From Xanthocytophaga agilis (GTDB taxonomy: Bacteria > Bacteroidota > Bacteroidia > Cytophagales > 172606-1): DNA of 64,000 bases. Under the pieces are notes generated by a model. It was given only the letters and a program-made list of their open reading frames with translations, had not been told where the DNA came from and did not search any database. The stretch covers positions 186,001-250,000 of the forward strand of contig NZ_JASJOU010000009.1 of assembly GCF_030068605.1 (NCBI RefSeq), in the 5' to 3' direction. Made by a program: the position numbers and the translations under genes. Positions 53,413-61,027 of the stretch are shown here, in pieces. Positions within the stretch are counted from its first letter, which is position 1. The number at the start of each line of letters is the position of its first letter.

Positions 53413-54690
53413 ATGAATTCTGTATTGGGTATATTTCTAGCATTAGTATCTGCTGTTTTTTTCACCAGTATTGAAATTGCTTTTGTTTCTGCCAGCAAAC
53501 TTCACATAGAGTTACAGGAAGAGCAGGGTCTATACTCAGGCAAGGTATTATCCCGGTTTGTAAAGAACACTTCCGGATTGATTGGTACAACATTAATAGG
53601 AAAGATTCTTTCAACTGTAGCCTATACGATACTAGCATTCGGTCAACTATATCCCTGGTTAAAAGATTTTCTCCATACTACCTCATATAATCACAGTTAC
53701 ATTCTATTACCACTATCCTTACTTCTGATATTTACAGGGTATTATCTTGTTGTAGAGTGCCTCACAAAATTCTTGTTTCTGGTTAATCCTCATCACTGGT
53801 TACAAATTGCGATCATTCCTTTTCGAGTAGCCTATATTCTTCTGTATCCTTTTATGACAGGTATGGCTACTATCTCCCGATGGATAATCAAGCATGTACT
53901 ACGTATTCCGGAAAAAGACATACAACCCTTGTTTAGCCAGACAGAATTAACTGTTTATCTGGAACAGCTGGACTATACGGAAACAGCCAAAGAAGAAGAT
54001 GAGGTAGATACTCAGATTTTTAACAACGCACTTTCATTTAAACGAATCAAGGTAAGAGATTGCATGATTCCCAGAACAGAAATTTCTGCAATAGATATCG
54101 AAGAGGGCATGAGTGAGTTAAAAAGGAAATTTGTAGAGAGCGGACATTCCAAGGTGTTGGTATACAAAGACTCTATTGATAATATCATTGGGTATTGTCA
54201 TGCGATAGAGTTATTTAAAAAGCCGAAGGATATTCAACAGCTTTTGACACCTGTAAAAATTGTAGCCGAAACTACTCCTGTTACAGATGTGTTAATAGAA
54301 TTAACACAATCACAAAAGAGTCTGGCAGTGGTTGTAGATGAATATGGGGGTACTTCTGGTTTGGTTAGTATTGAAGATATTATTGAACAACTATTAGGTG
54401 AAATCCAGGATGAATACGATGTAAGTGAAGACTGGGTGGAGGAAAAGCTAAACGAGTCGACCTATTTATTGAGTGCACGTCATGAGATTGATTATCTGAA
54501 TGATAAATACACTTTAAACCTTCCAACGGGCGAATACGGTACATTAGGAGGACTAATTATTTCTATCTATGAAGATCTTCCTTCTGTAAATAAACAAATT
54601 CATCTATCTCCTTTTACATTTACAATCCTGTCAATGAAGGATTCACATATTGATGTTGTCAAATTATCTATTGAGGAGAGTAAAGATTAA
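53413..54690 (+). CDS. Hemolysin/CorC family protein (CNNM domain)
   Basis: A 425-residue protein. An N-terminal CNNM transmembrane domain with about four helices (1-190) is followed by a CBS domain pair (about 215-335; RVRDCMIPRTEISAIDIEE and LAVVVDEYGGTSGLVSIEDIIEQLLGEIQDEYD) and a C-terminal CorC_HlyC domain (about 345-425; YLLSARHEIDYLNDKYTLNLPTGEYGTLGG). Such proteins act in magnesium or cobalt efflux or in membrane integrity. Gliding-protein GldE belongs to this family, but I cannot assign that name. It is nine bases from the next gene. Confidence 0.88.
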   Translation: MNSVLGIFLALVSAVFFTSIEIAFVSASKLHIELQEEQGLYSGKVLSRFVKNTSGLIGTTLIGKILSTVAYTILAFGQLYPWLKDFLHTTSYNHSYILLPLSLLLIFTGYYLVVECLTKFLFLVNPHHWLQIAIIPFRVAYILLYPFMTGMATISRWIIKHVLRIPEKDIQPLFSQTELTVYLEQLDYTETAKEEDEVDTQIFNNALSFKRIKVRDCMIPRTEISAIDIEEGMSELKRKFVESGHSKVLVYKDSIDNIIGYCHAIELFKKPKDIQQLLTPVKIVAETTPVTDVLIELTQSQKSLAVVVDEYGGTSGLVSIEDIIEQLLGEIQDEYDVSEDWVEEKLNESTYLLSARHEIDYLNDKYTLNLPTGEYGTLGGLIISIYEDLPSVNKQIHLSPFTFTILSMKDSHIDVVKLSIEESKD

Positions 54691-54699
54691 ATTTGCACT

Positions 54700-55302
54700 A
54701 TGCCAGAAAAGATAACTACTACAGCCATTAATACAAAAGCCAGTTTACGTCGTACGTATCTTACCAATCAGAAAAAATTATCCCAGCAGGAGGTACAGAG
54801 TTTAAGTCAACAAATTTCTGATCAGTTATTTCTGACTTTCAACTTTCAGACTATCCGGACAATACATTGCTTTTTACCTATTGTAAAAAACAATGAAATA
54901 AATACCTGGCTTATTATACGAAGGCTCCAGCAAGACTTTCCGAATACTCAGATTGTAATACCCAAAACAGATGCAGCATCCCTTTCAATAATTAGCTGTT
55001 TGCTAGCACAGGATACAGTTCTTACAGTATCAGACTGGGGTATTCAGGAGCCGGAAGTTATTGAAAAAATAGAAACCACACAGATAGATTATGTATTAGT
55101 CCCACTCTTAGCCTATGATCGACAAGGATATCGTGTAGGTTATGGAAAAGGATTCTATGATCGGTTTCTGGCACAATGCCGTCCGGATGTAGTAAAGATA
55201 GGATTATCTTACAATTCTCCCCTAGAAAAAATAGAGGATATAGATCAATATGATATTCCTCTGGACTATTGTGTCACTCCTGAAACAGTATGGATGTTCT
55301 GA
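54700..55302 (+). CDS. 5-formyltetrahydrofolate cyclo-ligase
   Basis: A 200-residue enzyme. N-terminal KASLRRTYLTNQKKLS is the ATP-side motif, IHCFLPIVKNNEINTWLIIRRL the substrate strand, and YDRQGYRVGYGKGFYDRFLA the conserved glycine-rich loop of the family. It converts 5-formyl-THF to 5,10-methenyl-THF using ATP, which salvages folate. It closes the operon, followed by a bidirectional hairpin. Confidence 0.92.
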   Translation: MPEKITTTAINTKASLRRTYLTNQKKLSQQEVQSLSQQISDQLFLTFNFQTIRTIHCFLPIVKNNEINTWLIIRRLQQDFPNTQIVIPKTDAASLSIISCLLAQDTVLTVSDWGIQEPEVIEKIETTQIDYVLVPLLAYDRQGYRVGYGKGFYDRFLAQCRPDVVKIGLSYNSPLEKIEDIDQYDIPLDYCVTPETVWMF

Positions 55303-55355
55303 TAGCTCCTGGGTCTTATATACATACCGATACATATGATACTCATACAGTAGAA

Positions 55356-55397
55356 ATCTACCTTTATCCAGGTGTCAACCAACAGATAAAGGTAGAT
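55356..55397. terminator. Bidirectional terminator between cyclo-ligase and def
   Basis: Perfect 13-base stem ATCTACCTTTATC / GATAAAGGTAGAT with a 16-base loop, between convergent genes. Confidence 0.7.
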
Positions 55398-55406
55398 ACT
55401 GAATTA

Positions 55407-55958
55407 TTATTTGGCAAAACGTAAGCGATAATCAGCCCGAGCCTTACCTTTGCTAATGTCAGCCAGCTTTGATTGAATCAAGCGCTTCTTCATAGCAGAC
55501 ACCTTATCTACAAACAATACTCCCTGTAAGTGGTCATATTCATGCTGAATAATCCGGGCAGGAATACCTTCATATTCTTCTGTATACTCATTCCAGTTCT
55601 CATCAAAATAGTGAATCTTCACTTTAGGGGGACGATTTACATCAGCACGGATACCCGGAATGCTTAAACAACCCTCTTCAAAAGCCCATTCGTCACCTGT
55701 TTCTTCCAGAATTGTTGGATTTACAAACACCTTTTTAAACTTCTGTAATACCTCATCTTCCTCATCCATAGGGCTACCATCTGTTACAAATATTCGGACG
55801 CTCATTCCTATCTGAGGGGCAGCCAACCCTACACCACTGGCATTGTACATGGTTTCATACATATCATCTACCAGCTTTTTAATATCAGTTCCTTTCTCAA
55901 TTGGCTGTGCGACTTTTTTCAGAACAGGGTCGCCATACGCTGTAATAGGATAAATCAT
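55407..55958 (-). CDS. def: Peptide deformylase
   Basis: A 183-residue metalloenzyme that removes formyl groups from new proteins. All three motifs are intact: GVGLAAPQIG (motif 1), EEGCLSIPG (motif 2, metal Cys) and QHEYDHLQGVLFVD (motif 3, HExxH metal histidines). Start at ATG 55958 gives the usual N-terminus MIYPITAYGDPVLKK. It has its own -7 box at 55986-55993. Confidence 0.95.
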   Translation of the reverse strand: MIYPITAYGDPVLKKVAQPIEKGTDIKKLVDDMYETMYNASGVGLAAPQIGMSVRIFVTDGSPMDEEDEVLQKFKKVFVNPTILEETGDEWAFEEGCLSIPGIRADVNRPPKVKIHYFDENWNEYTEEYEGIPARIIQHEYDHLQGVLFVDKVSAMKKRLIQSKLADISKGKARADYRLRFAK

Positions 55959-55985
55959 AAACTAAATAAGTAGAAAACGTTTTTG

Positions 55986-55993
55986 CAAAGATA
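55986..55993 (-). promoter_or_regulatory. -7 element of def
   Basis: Minus-strand TATCTTTG, an exact match to TAnnTTTG, 28 bases before the def start. Confidence 0.5.
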
Positions 55994-56120
55994 GGCAAAA
56001 AAAGGCGGGCAGGAAAAAAAAGGATAATTTGAAAGTCAGCATGTTTTTAATATATTTGGTATAGCTAGATATATTACTGTATTCGTTTGTTTTTATGAGC
56101 AACTAATACTCTACACTGAT

Positions 56121-56531
56121 ATGAAGGAAATTGAAAGTTTATTACCTCATAGGGATCCATTTCTCTATGTAGATTCTATTATCTCGGCCACACTGGAAGA
56201 AGTAATCGGAATAAAGCAATTCGACAGTTCTGATTCATTTCTCAACAGTAGCTTTCCGGAAACATCTTATGTACCTGGAATGATTTTAATTGAGTCAATG
56301 GCTCAATGTGGTGGAGCCGGAGCCCGTAAAATAAACGCAACAGAAGGACTTTTTGGCCTGGCAGGAATTGAAATGGCGTGTTTTCACGCAGGTGTAGAAT
56401 TTGGAAAGACAGTCAAGATGATTATTAAAAATCTTAAAATAAGTACTAAGATCGTAAAACAATCAGGTGTTGCTTATGTGGATGAAGTCCCGGTAGCAGA
56501 AGCAACATGGGTATGTATTAAGATTCAGTAA
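56121..56531 (+). CDS. FabZ-like hotdog-fold dehydratase relative
   Basis: A 136-residue hotdog protein with the FabZ start LLPHRDPFLYVDSI and the helix VPGMILIESMAQCGG, where the catalytic Glu is kept. The histidine of the FPGHFP motif of true FabZ/FabA is not there (the segment reads SFPETSYVPG), so normal dehydration is doubtful. It could act as a modified 3-hydroxyacyl-ACP dehydratase in polyketide or aryl-polyene-like synthesis, or be a thioesterase-like binder. It stands alone; no acyl-carrier or ketosynthase gene is adjacent. Confidence 0.75.
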   Translation: MKEIESLLPHRDPFLYVDSIISATLEEVIGIKQFDSSDSFLNSSFPETSYVPGMILIESMAQCGGAGARKINATEGLFGLAGIEMACFHAGVEFGKTVKMIIKNLKISTKIVKQSGVAYVDEVPVAEATWVCIKIQ

Positions 56532-56608
56532 TCTGTCTTTCATAAGCATTCTCTTCTTTCAACAGATTTTAGGATAGTTCTGTTTAAGGAAATCAGTAGA
56601 CAGGTCTG

Positions 56609-57022
56609 TTATTTTCTCGATTCCATAAAAGATTGTAGAATAATCGCAGCGCTGACTTTGTCTATATTCGATTTATCCTGACGATCTTTCTTTTTCATTC
56701 CACCAGCTATTAAAGTCTGCTGAGCCATGATGGAAGTAAAGCGTTCATCTACCCGGTGAACAGGTGTCTCAGGAAATTGTGCCTTCAATCGCTTAACAAA
56801 ACCTTCCACATGAGGGGCTATTTCGGATGGTGTATTATCTGTCTGTTTTGGCTGCCCAACTACGAAGCTCTCTACTTCCTCCTGTACCATATAGGATTTG
56901 AGGAAATCCATCAATTGATGAGTAGCAACTGTATCCAATGGAGAAGCGATAATCTGTAATGGGTCTGTTACAGCTAGTCCTGTTCGCTTCAAGCCATAAT
57001 CAATTGCTAAAATACGTGGCAT
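56609..57022 (-). CDS. ruvX: Putative Holliday junction resolvase RuvX (YqgF)
   Basis: A 137-residue RNase H-like protein. MPRILAIDYGLKRTGLAVTDP (first catalytic Asp), FVVGQPKQTD, VHRVDERFTSIMAQ (Glu) and DKSNIDKVSAAIILQSF (final Asp) follow the YqgF pattern. It takes part in rRNA maturation and possibly recombination. The ATG at 57022 is used rather than the TTG four codons upstream. A hairpin (57034-57068) lies just upstream of its start, after the hemerythrin gene's stop. Confidence 0.9.
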   Translation of the reverse strand: MPRILAIDYGLKRTGLAVTDPLQIIASPLDTVATHQLMDFLKSYMVQEEVESFVVGQPKQTDNTPSEIAPHVEGFVKRLKAQFPETPVHRVDERFTSIMAQQTLIAGGMKKKDRQDKSNIDKVSAAIILQSFMESRK

Positions 57023-57033
57023 ATAGTATATCA

Positions 57034-57068
57034 ATAAGATTCTGGAAATGTATATACTGGAATCTTAT
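57034..57068 (-). terminator. Hairpin between hemerythrin gene and ruvX
   Basis: ATAAGATTC / GAATCTTAT, a nine-base perfect stem with a 17-base loop, just beyond the hemerythrin stop codon and twelve bases before the ruvX start. Confidence 0.45.
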
Positions 57069-57079
57069 GTAGGTCTTTT

Positions 57080-57826
57080 TTAATTTAAAACAGCAATCTG
57101 CTTCACTACTTCCCGTACCTCTTTTTCTAGTTCAAGCACCTTTGGAAACAGAATTTCGTTTTCTATACGGGCATGTGTGTGCAGTTCTGTCTCAAAGGAT
57201 TTCAACTCAGCAAAAACAACCTTCAGATGTTGACTACTTCCGGCTGGCAGAGTATAATTATTGGTAATTTCGCGTATACCAGCCATTTCATCGTCATGTG
57301 TTTCATGATCGTCCGCAAAATGCTGTACAGACTTATTCTCCAGTTCGAAGAATACTTTTCCCAGAGAAACTTTATGTTGCTGTGCCTTTTGAAGTAAGGC
57401 TACATAGTTAAAGAGTGTATCCTCTTCTTCGTGAATATGTAGTATAAAATCTTCTACAAAAAGAGGGAACAAAAGTTGTAGATCCTTTATGCATGGGTAT
57501 GATTCATAGCGTAACGTCTCTACCAGATGTGCCATATAAGGTAGAGTTTGCTTTACAAAAACGGCATGAGTATGGCGCAAAAACTCTATAATCAAATCTA
57601 CAGGAAGTGTTTCCAGTGTAATTGACTTCGTATTTTTTTGCTGTAAAGCATATTCCAGACTATGCACTACCTGAGAAACATTCAATCCCCGACGCCGACA
57701 AACCTGCTCTAGTGTATCATCTGCATACTCATAAAACCGAATACCAAAATAATACAACACATGTGCATACACATAGTTATCATCTACAAGCTCAGTAATC
57801 GTACGGCGAAGAATGGTATGTTCCAT
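57080..57826 (-). CDS. Hemerythrin-domain RIC/YtfE-like protein with altered N-terminus
   Basis: A 248-residue protein. Residues 10-65 correspond to the DUF542 (ScdA_N) domain of di-iron repair proteins, with HVLYYFGIRFYEYADDTLEQVCRRRGL where YtfE/ScdA have FCCGG; the two cysteines are missing. Residues 80-245 are a hemerythrin-like four-helix bundle with iron-ligand histidines and glutamates (FLRHTHAVFV, FILHIHEEEDTLF, HFADDHETHDDEMAG, ELHTHARIENEILFPKV). RIC proteins repair Fe-S clusters after nitric oxide or oxidative damage. That role fits a genome with a NO synthase but is inference. Confidence 0.83.
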   Translation of the reverse strand: MEHTILRRTITELVDDNYVYAHVLYYFGIRFYEYADDTLEQVCRRRGLNVSQVVHSLEYALQQKNTKSITLETLPVDLIIEFLRHTHAVFVKQTLPYMAHLVETLRYESYPCIKDLQLLFPLFVEDFILHIHEEEDTLFNYVALLQKAQQHKVSLGKVFFELENKSVQHFADDHETHDDEMAGIREITNNYTLPAGSSQHLKVVFAELKSFETELHTHARIENEILFPKVLELEKEVREVVKQIAVLN

Positions 57827-57844
57827 AAGTACTTGTCTTTCTTA

Positions 57845-57852
57845 CAAAGGTA
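57845..57852 (-). promoter_or_regulatory. -7 element of the hemerythrin gene
   Basis: Minus-strand TACCTTTG, exact TAnnTTTG, 19 bases before the start codon. Confidence 0.5.
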
Positions 57853-57911
57853 AAAAAATCTTTTAATGAAGTGGTTTAGCCTGCAAAAAAACAATATACA
57901 GAAAAGACTAC

Positions 57912-57929
57912 CAATGATAAAAATCATTG
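57912..57929. promoter_or_regulatory. FNR/CRP-like palindrome
   Basis: CAATGAT-AAAA-ATCATTG is a perfect 18-base palindrome with the TGAT-N4-ATCA core of FNR/Dnr family sites, centred about 80 bases upstream of the expected hemerythrin start site, a spacing used by class I activators. Confidence 0.4.
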
Positions 57930-58270
57930 TATGTATATCTTTATTGTTTAATTGAAAAAAAACGCAGCTTATGTATTTTTATTGCCAGCAAAAAACGTGC
58001 GAATCCCGTCTATCAAATTTCTCCACTATCATTGCACTTTTTTCTTTATTTTTATAGATACATTATAGCTCACATTCGCAAGCTTAAAAAATTTAGCCTT
58101 AAGTTTGCCATTAAGGTCTGAATCATTCTTCTTTGGAGAACGTATGGAATGGAAAAGCCTTACTTACAATGGAAGGCAAAATGGAAATAGCATAGACTAT
58201 ACTCTGTATACAAACTGCTTACCTAATAGATGGTAGAGATATTAAGTATTAATTTTAATTATTTAAACAC

Positions 58271-59935
58271 ATGAGTACAATACGAAATTCCAGCTTTTAT
58301 GTGCGTTTACCTATTTTGCTGGCCGTAACTCTGGCTGGAGGGATTTTTCTGGGAGCAAAAGTCGGAGGAAACAGTAATAATGGTAATGTGGCCAAAAGTT
58401 ATCAGAAATATCGGGAGATACTTTCGTTAATTGACCGGGATTATGTGGATACTGTCAATATTGAAAAGCTGGTAGATTACTCCATTGAGAAGATGCTGGA
58501 AAAACTAGATCCTCATACAGCCTATATACCTGCCAGCGATATTCAAATGGCTCGTGCACAACTGGAAAGCGACTTTGATGGGATTGGGGTTGAATTTAAT
58601 ATATTTCGGGACACTGTGTCTGTGATTGCTCCTCTTGTCGGTGGTCCATCAGAATCAGCAGGGATTCGGGCTGGTGACAAGATTGTTGAAGCCAATGGGG
58701 TAAAACTTACAGGTAAGAGTCTGGATAACAATCTTGTGTTTACTTCTCTGAGAGGTCCCAGAGGTTCAAAAGTTAAAATAGGAATTGTCAGAAAAGGTGT
58801 AAAAGAGGTAGTCTATTTCAACATTACCAGAGATAAAATACCTCAATTCTCTATCGAGTCATCACATATGGTTGACAATAGTACTGGCTATATCAAAGTT
58901 AGCCGCTTTGCAGCCAATACCTATGATGAATTCAAGAAAGCTCTTGGGAATCTGAAAAAGCAGGGAATGCAACAACTCGTACTGGATCTGCGTGGCAATC
59001 CTGGTGGCTATATGGATAGAGCTACCAATATGGTTGATGAACTACTGGCAGGAAACAAGTTAATCGTCTATACAGATGGCAAAGAGTCACGCTATGATCA
59101 GAAAGTAAATGCCTCTCAACCAGGTATCTTTGAAAAAGGCCCTATCATTGTGTTACTGGACGAAGGAAGTGCTTCTGCCTCTGAAATTGTAGCAGGTGCC
59201 TTACAGGATAATGACAGAGCATTGGTAGTAGGACGTCGTTCGTTTGGAAAGGGACTCGTACAGGCTCCAATCCCTCTTGAAGATGGTTCTGAGTTACGCC
59301 TTACGATCTCCAGATACTATACTCCTAGTGGCCGTAGCATTCAAAAAGAATATACGCATGATGGTACAGATGACTATGATCGTGATATAGAAAAACGCTA
59401 TGAACATGGAGAGTTCTTTAATGCAGACAGTATTAAATTTAATACATCTAAAACGTACAAAACAGCTAAAGGTCGTACAGTATATGGTGGAGGTGGAATC
59501 ATGCCTGATGTATTTGTAAGTCTGGATACCAACTACAATACCAAATACCTTGCAGAGTTGTATAACAGCAATATTGTTCGGGAATATGCACTTAACTATG
59601 CTACAGACCATCGCAAAGAACTTGACAAAATGAGTTTTGCAGACTTTCGCAAAAAAGTTACCATCACAGATGCCATGTTACAGGATGTAATCAAGATGGC
59701 CAACCAAGCCAACATTACGTATAACGATAAAGACTTTCAGCGCTCCAAAGCATTCTTATCCAATCAGTTAAAAGCACTGATAGCACGTACAGTATGGAGA
59801 CGTTCAGAGAAAGATGGTTTAAATAATGAATATTATCAGATTACCCTGGAACAAGATCCTGTATTCCAGAAAGCCCTACAGTCTTTCCCTAAAGCAGCGG
59901 CACTGGAACAAGGCAAATTGGCAAGTAGCAAATAA
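58271..59935 (+). CDS. S41 family C-terminal processing peptidase
   Basis: A 554-residue CtpA/Prc-type serine protease. An uncleaved N-terminal helix (about 10-28) anchors it in the periplasm; a PDZ domain (about 85-175, DFDGIGVEFNIFRDTVSVIAPLVGGPSESAGIRAGDKI) precedes the S41 core with the fold motif LVLDLRGNPGGYMD, the catalytic Ser in VLLDEGSASASEIVAGAL and the Lys in RRSFGKGLVQ. The C-terminal region adds helices (about 460-540). It trims or degrades periplasmic proteins. It is followed by a strong terminator. Confidence 0.92.
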   Translation: MSTIRNSSFYVRLPILLAVTLAGGIFLGAKVGGNSNNGNVAKSYQKYREILSLIDRDYVDTVNIEKLVDYSIEKMLEKLDPHTAYIPASDIQMARAQLESDFDGIGVEFNIFRDTVSVIAPLVGGPSESAGIRAGDKIVEANGVKLTGKSLDNNLVFTSLRGPRGSKVKIGIVRKGVKEVVYFNITRDKIPQFSIESSHMVDNSTGYIKVSRFAANTYDEFKKALGNLKKQGMQQLVLDLRGNPGGYMDRATNMVDELLAGNKLIVYTDGKESRYDQKVNASQPGIFEKGPIIVLLDEGSASASEIVAGALQDNDRALVVGRRSFGKGLVQAPIPLEDGSELRLTISRYYTPSGRSIQKEYTHDGTDDYDRDIEKRYEHGEFFNADSIKFNTSKTYKTAKGRTVYGGGGIMPDVFVSLDTNYNTKYLAELYNSNIVREYALNYATDHRKELDKMSFADFRKKVTITDAMLQDVIKMANQANITYNDKDFQRSKAFLSNQLKALIARTVWRRSEKDGLNNEYYQITLEQDPVFQKALQSFPKAAALEQGKLASSK

Positions 59936-59953
59936 TTATATCTCATTCTTATA

Positions 59954-59994
59954 GCAAAAAGGCCTTCCCTGATTTATAGGGAAGGCCTTTTTGC
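59954..59994 (+). terminator. Terminator of the S41 protease gene
   Basis: Perfect 17-base stem GCAAAAAGGCCTTCCCT / AGGGAAGGCCTTTTTGC with a seven-base loop, then T-rich DNA, 18 bases after the stop codon. Confidence 0.85.
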
Positions 59995-60121
59995 TTTTTG
60001 CAATAGTTGGAATCATTTTATGGAAAGGCCAGGAAGGATAAGCCAAGTATTAGTCATCATTTTATGCTCCTGAATTTAATGTATAAACTATGCTTGAGCT
60101 TTTCTTAGGTCGAAAAAAATC

Positions 60122-60293
60122 TTGCGGTTAATTCTATGCAAAAACTTTTTTGCGGTGTATTCAACGCATTGACAACTTTGTGGTGAACTTTAGATATAAC
60201 CCACCTTTAAGAGAGTTTGCGGTGTATTCCGATCACAAACGTTTTTGCGTGGAATACACCGCAACAGTTCGGATGCGTTGAACTAACCGCAAA
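60122..60293. repeat. Cluster of five TTGCGGT-type repeats, three direct then two inverted
   Basis: Core TTGCGGT(GTA/TAA/TAG)TTC occurs at 60122-60134 (TTA/ATTC form), 60150-60162 and 60217-60229 (forward) and, inverted, at 60252-60264 and 60280-60292. The third and fourth form a 14-base perfect stem with a short loop. The second and fifth extend to 21-base inverted partners (60149-60169 and 60273-60293, 18 of 21 matches) sharing the flank TTCAACGCAT. No open frame covers it. The arrangement is one outer and one inner inverted pair, a shape seen in binding-site arrays or mobile element remnants. Confidence 0.7.
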
Positions 60294-60551
60294 CAAAACA
60301 TTTCAGTGAATAACGCTCAAAAAATTGTTTGTAGTAATTTATGCGCAAACGAAAAAATGATTGGAGTTCCGGTCAAATACTGAAGTTGATTCTAATGTGC
60401 AATGGGGGAAGGAAACTCTGTGACATCTGTGTATACCCATTACATCCATGATTCTGAAAACTTTCATCTGTCATCCCCTTAAATTTGTAATTCTGCTAGC
60501 TGCAATGTCGATTTTATCTTTCCATTGATAAAATATAGCTCTTCTACTTTT
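60294..60551. other. Intergenic stretch, nothing recognised
   Basis: Between the two repeat structures I see AT-rich DNA with no gene-like frame; a frame at 60479-60691 (minus) runs through the G-tract element and is not credible as a gene. Confidence 0.4.
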
Positions 60552-60816
60552 GGGGTAAGATGGGGTAAGTTCGGGGTAGATTTTGGGGTGATATTAACTG
60601 CCTGATACAGAGGTGGGGGTAAGCGGGGTAGGATTCCCTTATATATGTATATAGAGAATAATATAAAAAATACTATATATAGTATATACATACCCCACTA
60701 TTCCCGTTTCTTCCAGAAGAGTTTCCGGCCAAAAATGCTCCCCCTCTTACCCCGCTTCTGTATCAGGTAGTTAACCCTTCCCCGTATGCTACCCCATCAT
60801 TCCCCAGCTTACCCCA
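60552..60816. repeat. 265-base inverted repeat with G-tract arms
   Basis: Two related arms face each other: the left arm (60552-60630) is a run of GGGGTA-type tracts with TTAACTGCCTGATACAGA in it, and the right arm (about 60738-60816) is its inverted, diverged copy (TTAACTACCTGATACAGA on the other strand). GGGGTAAG occurs three times in the left arm and twice in the right. The AT-rich centre (60631-60737) contains the perfect palindrome ATACTATATATAGTAT. The G-runs could fold as quadruplexes. Not coding. Origin unknown. Confidence 0.75.
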
Positions 60817-60948
60817 TCGTTTTTGAAAATCATATTTAGTCTTTGAGGCTCGCTTACCTCCTTTTTCCTATCTACGCTATAGTATACCACCCGACTAGCT
60901 AGACTCTGAGTAGGTATTCAGATAATTTCTTTTCATTCAAAAGTAAAA

Positions 60949-60965
60949 TTGCAATCATGTTGCAA
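60949..60965. promoter_or_regulatory. TTGCAA-N5-TTGCAA operator of the TonB receptor gene
   Basis: TTGCAA-TCATG-TTGCAA lies just upstream of the -7 box at 60973, overlapping the -33 region. The same motif recurs at 63500-63516 and partly at 63462-63478 before the lipoprotein gene. Confidence 0.65.
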
Positions 60966-60972
60966 AAACCAG

Positions 60973-60980
60973 TATATTTG
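60973..60980 (+). promoter_or_regulatory. -7 element of the TonB receptor gene
   Basis: TATATTTG, an exact TAnnTTTG match, 47 bases before the ATG at 61028 and next to the operator. Confidence 0.55.
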
Positions 60981-61027
60981 TATATTACTCAGAAGCAGAC
61001 CATCAAGCATAGCATTTTCAATAGGTA

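Larger units (their letters stand above)
57827..58270. other. Divergent intergenic region
   Basis: About 440 bases between the hemerythrin gene and the S41 protease. It carries the hemerythrin promoter (57845-57852) and an FNR-like palindrome (57912-57929). I see no gene; the short frame at 57927-58121 has no family features. Confidence 0.5.

Noticed and set aside
57927-58121. 64-codon frame before the S41 protease
   Set aside because: Starts inside the FNR-like palindrome, with no recognised features.
60479-60691. 70-codon minus-strand frame through the G-tract element
   Set aside because: The Pro/Leu-rich part is just the translation of repeated TACCCC tracts; more likely a by-product of the repeat than a gene.
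60122-60816. CRISPR array
   Set aside because: Repeats are short, in mixed orientation, without equal-length unique spacers, and no cas genes are present.
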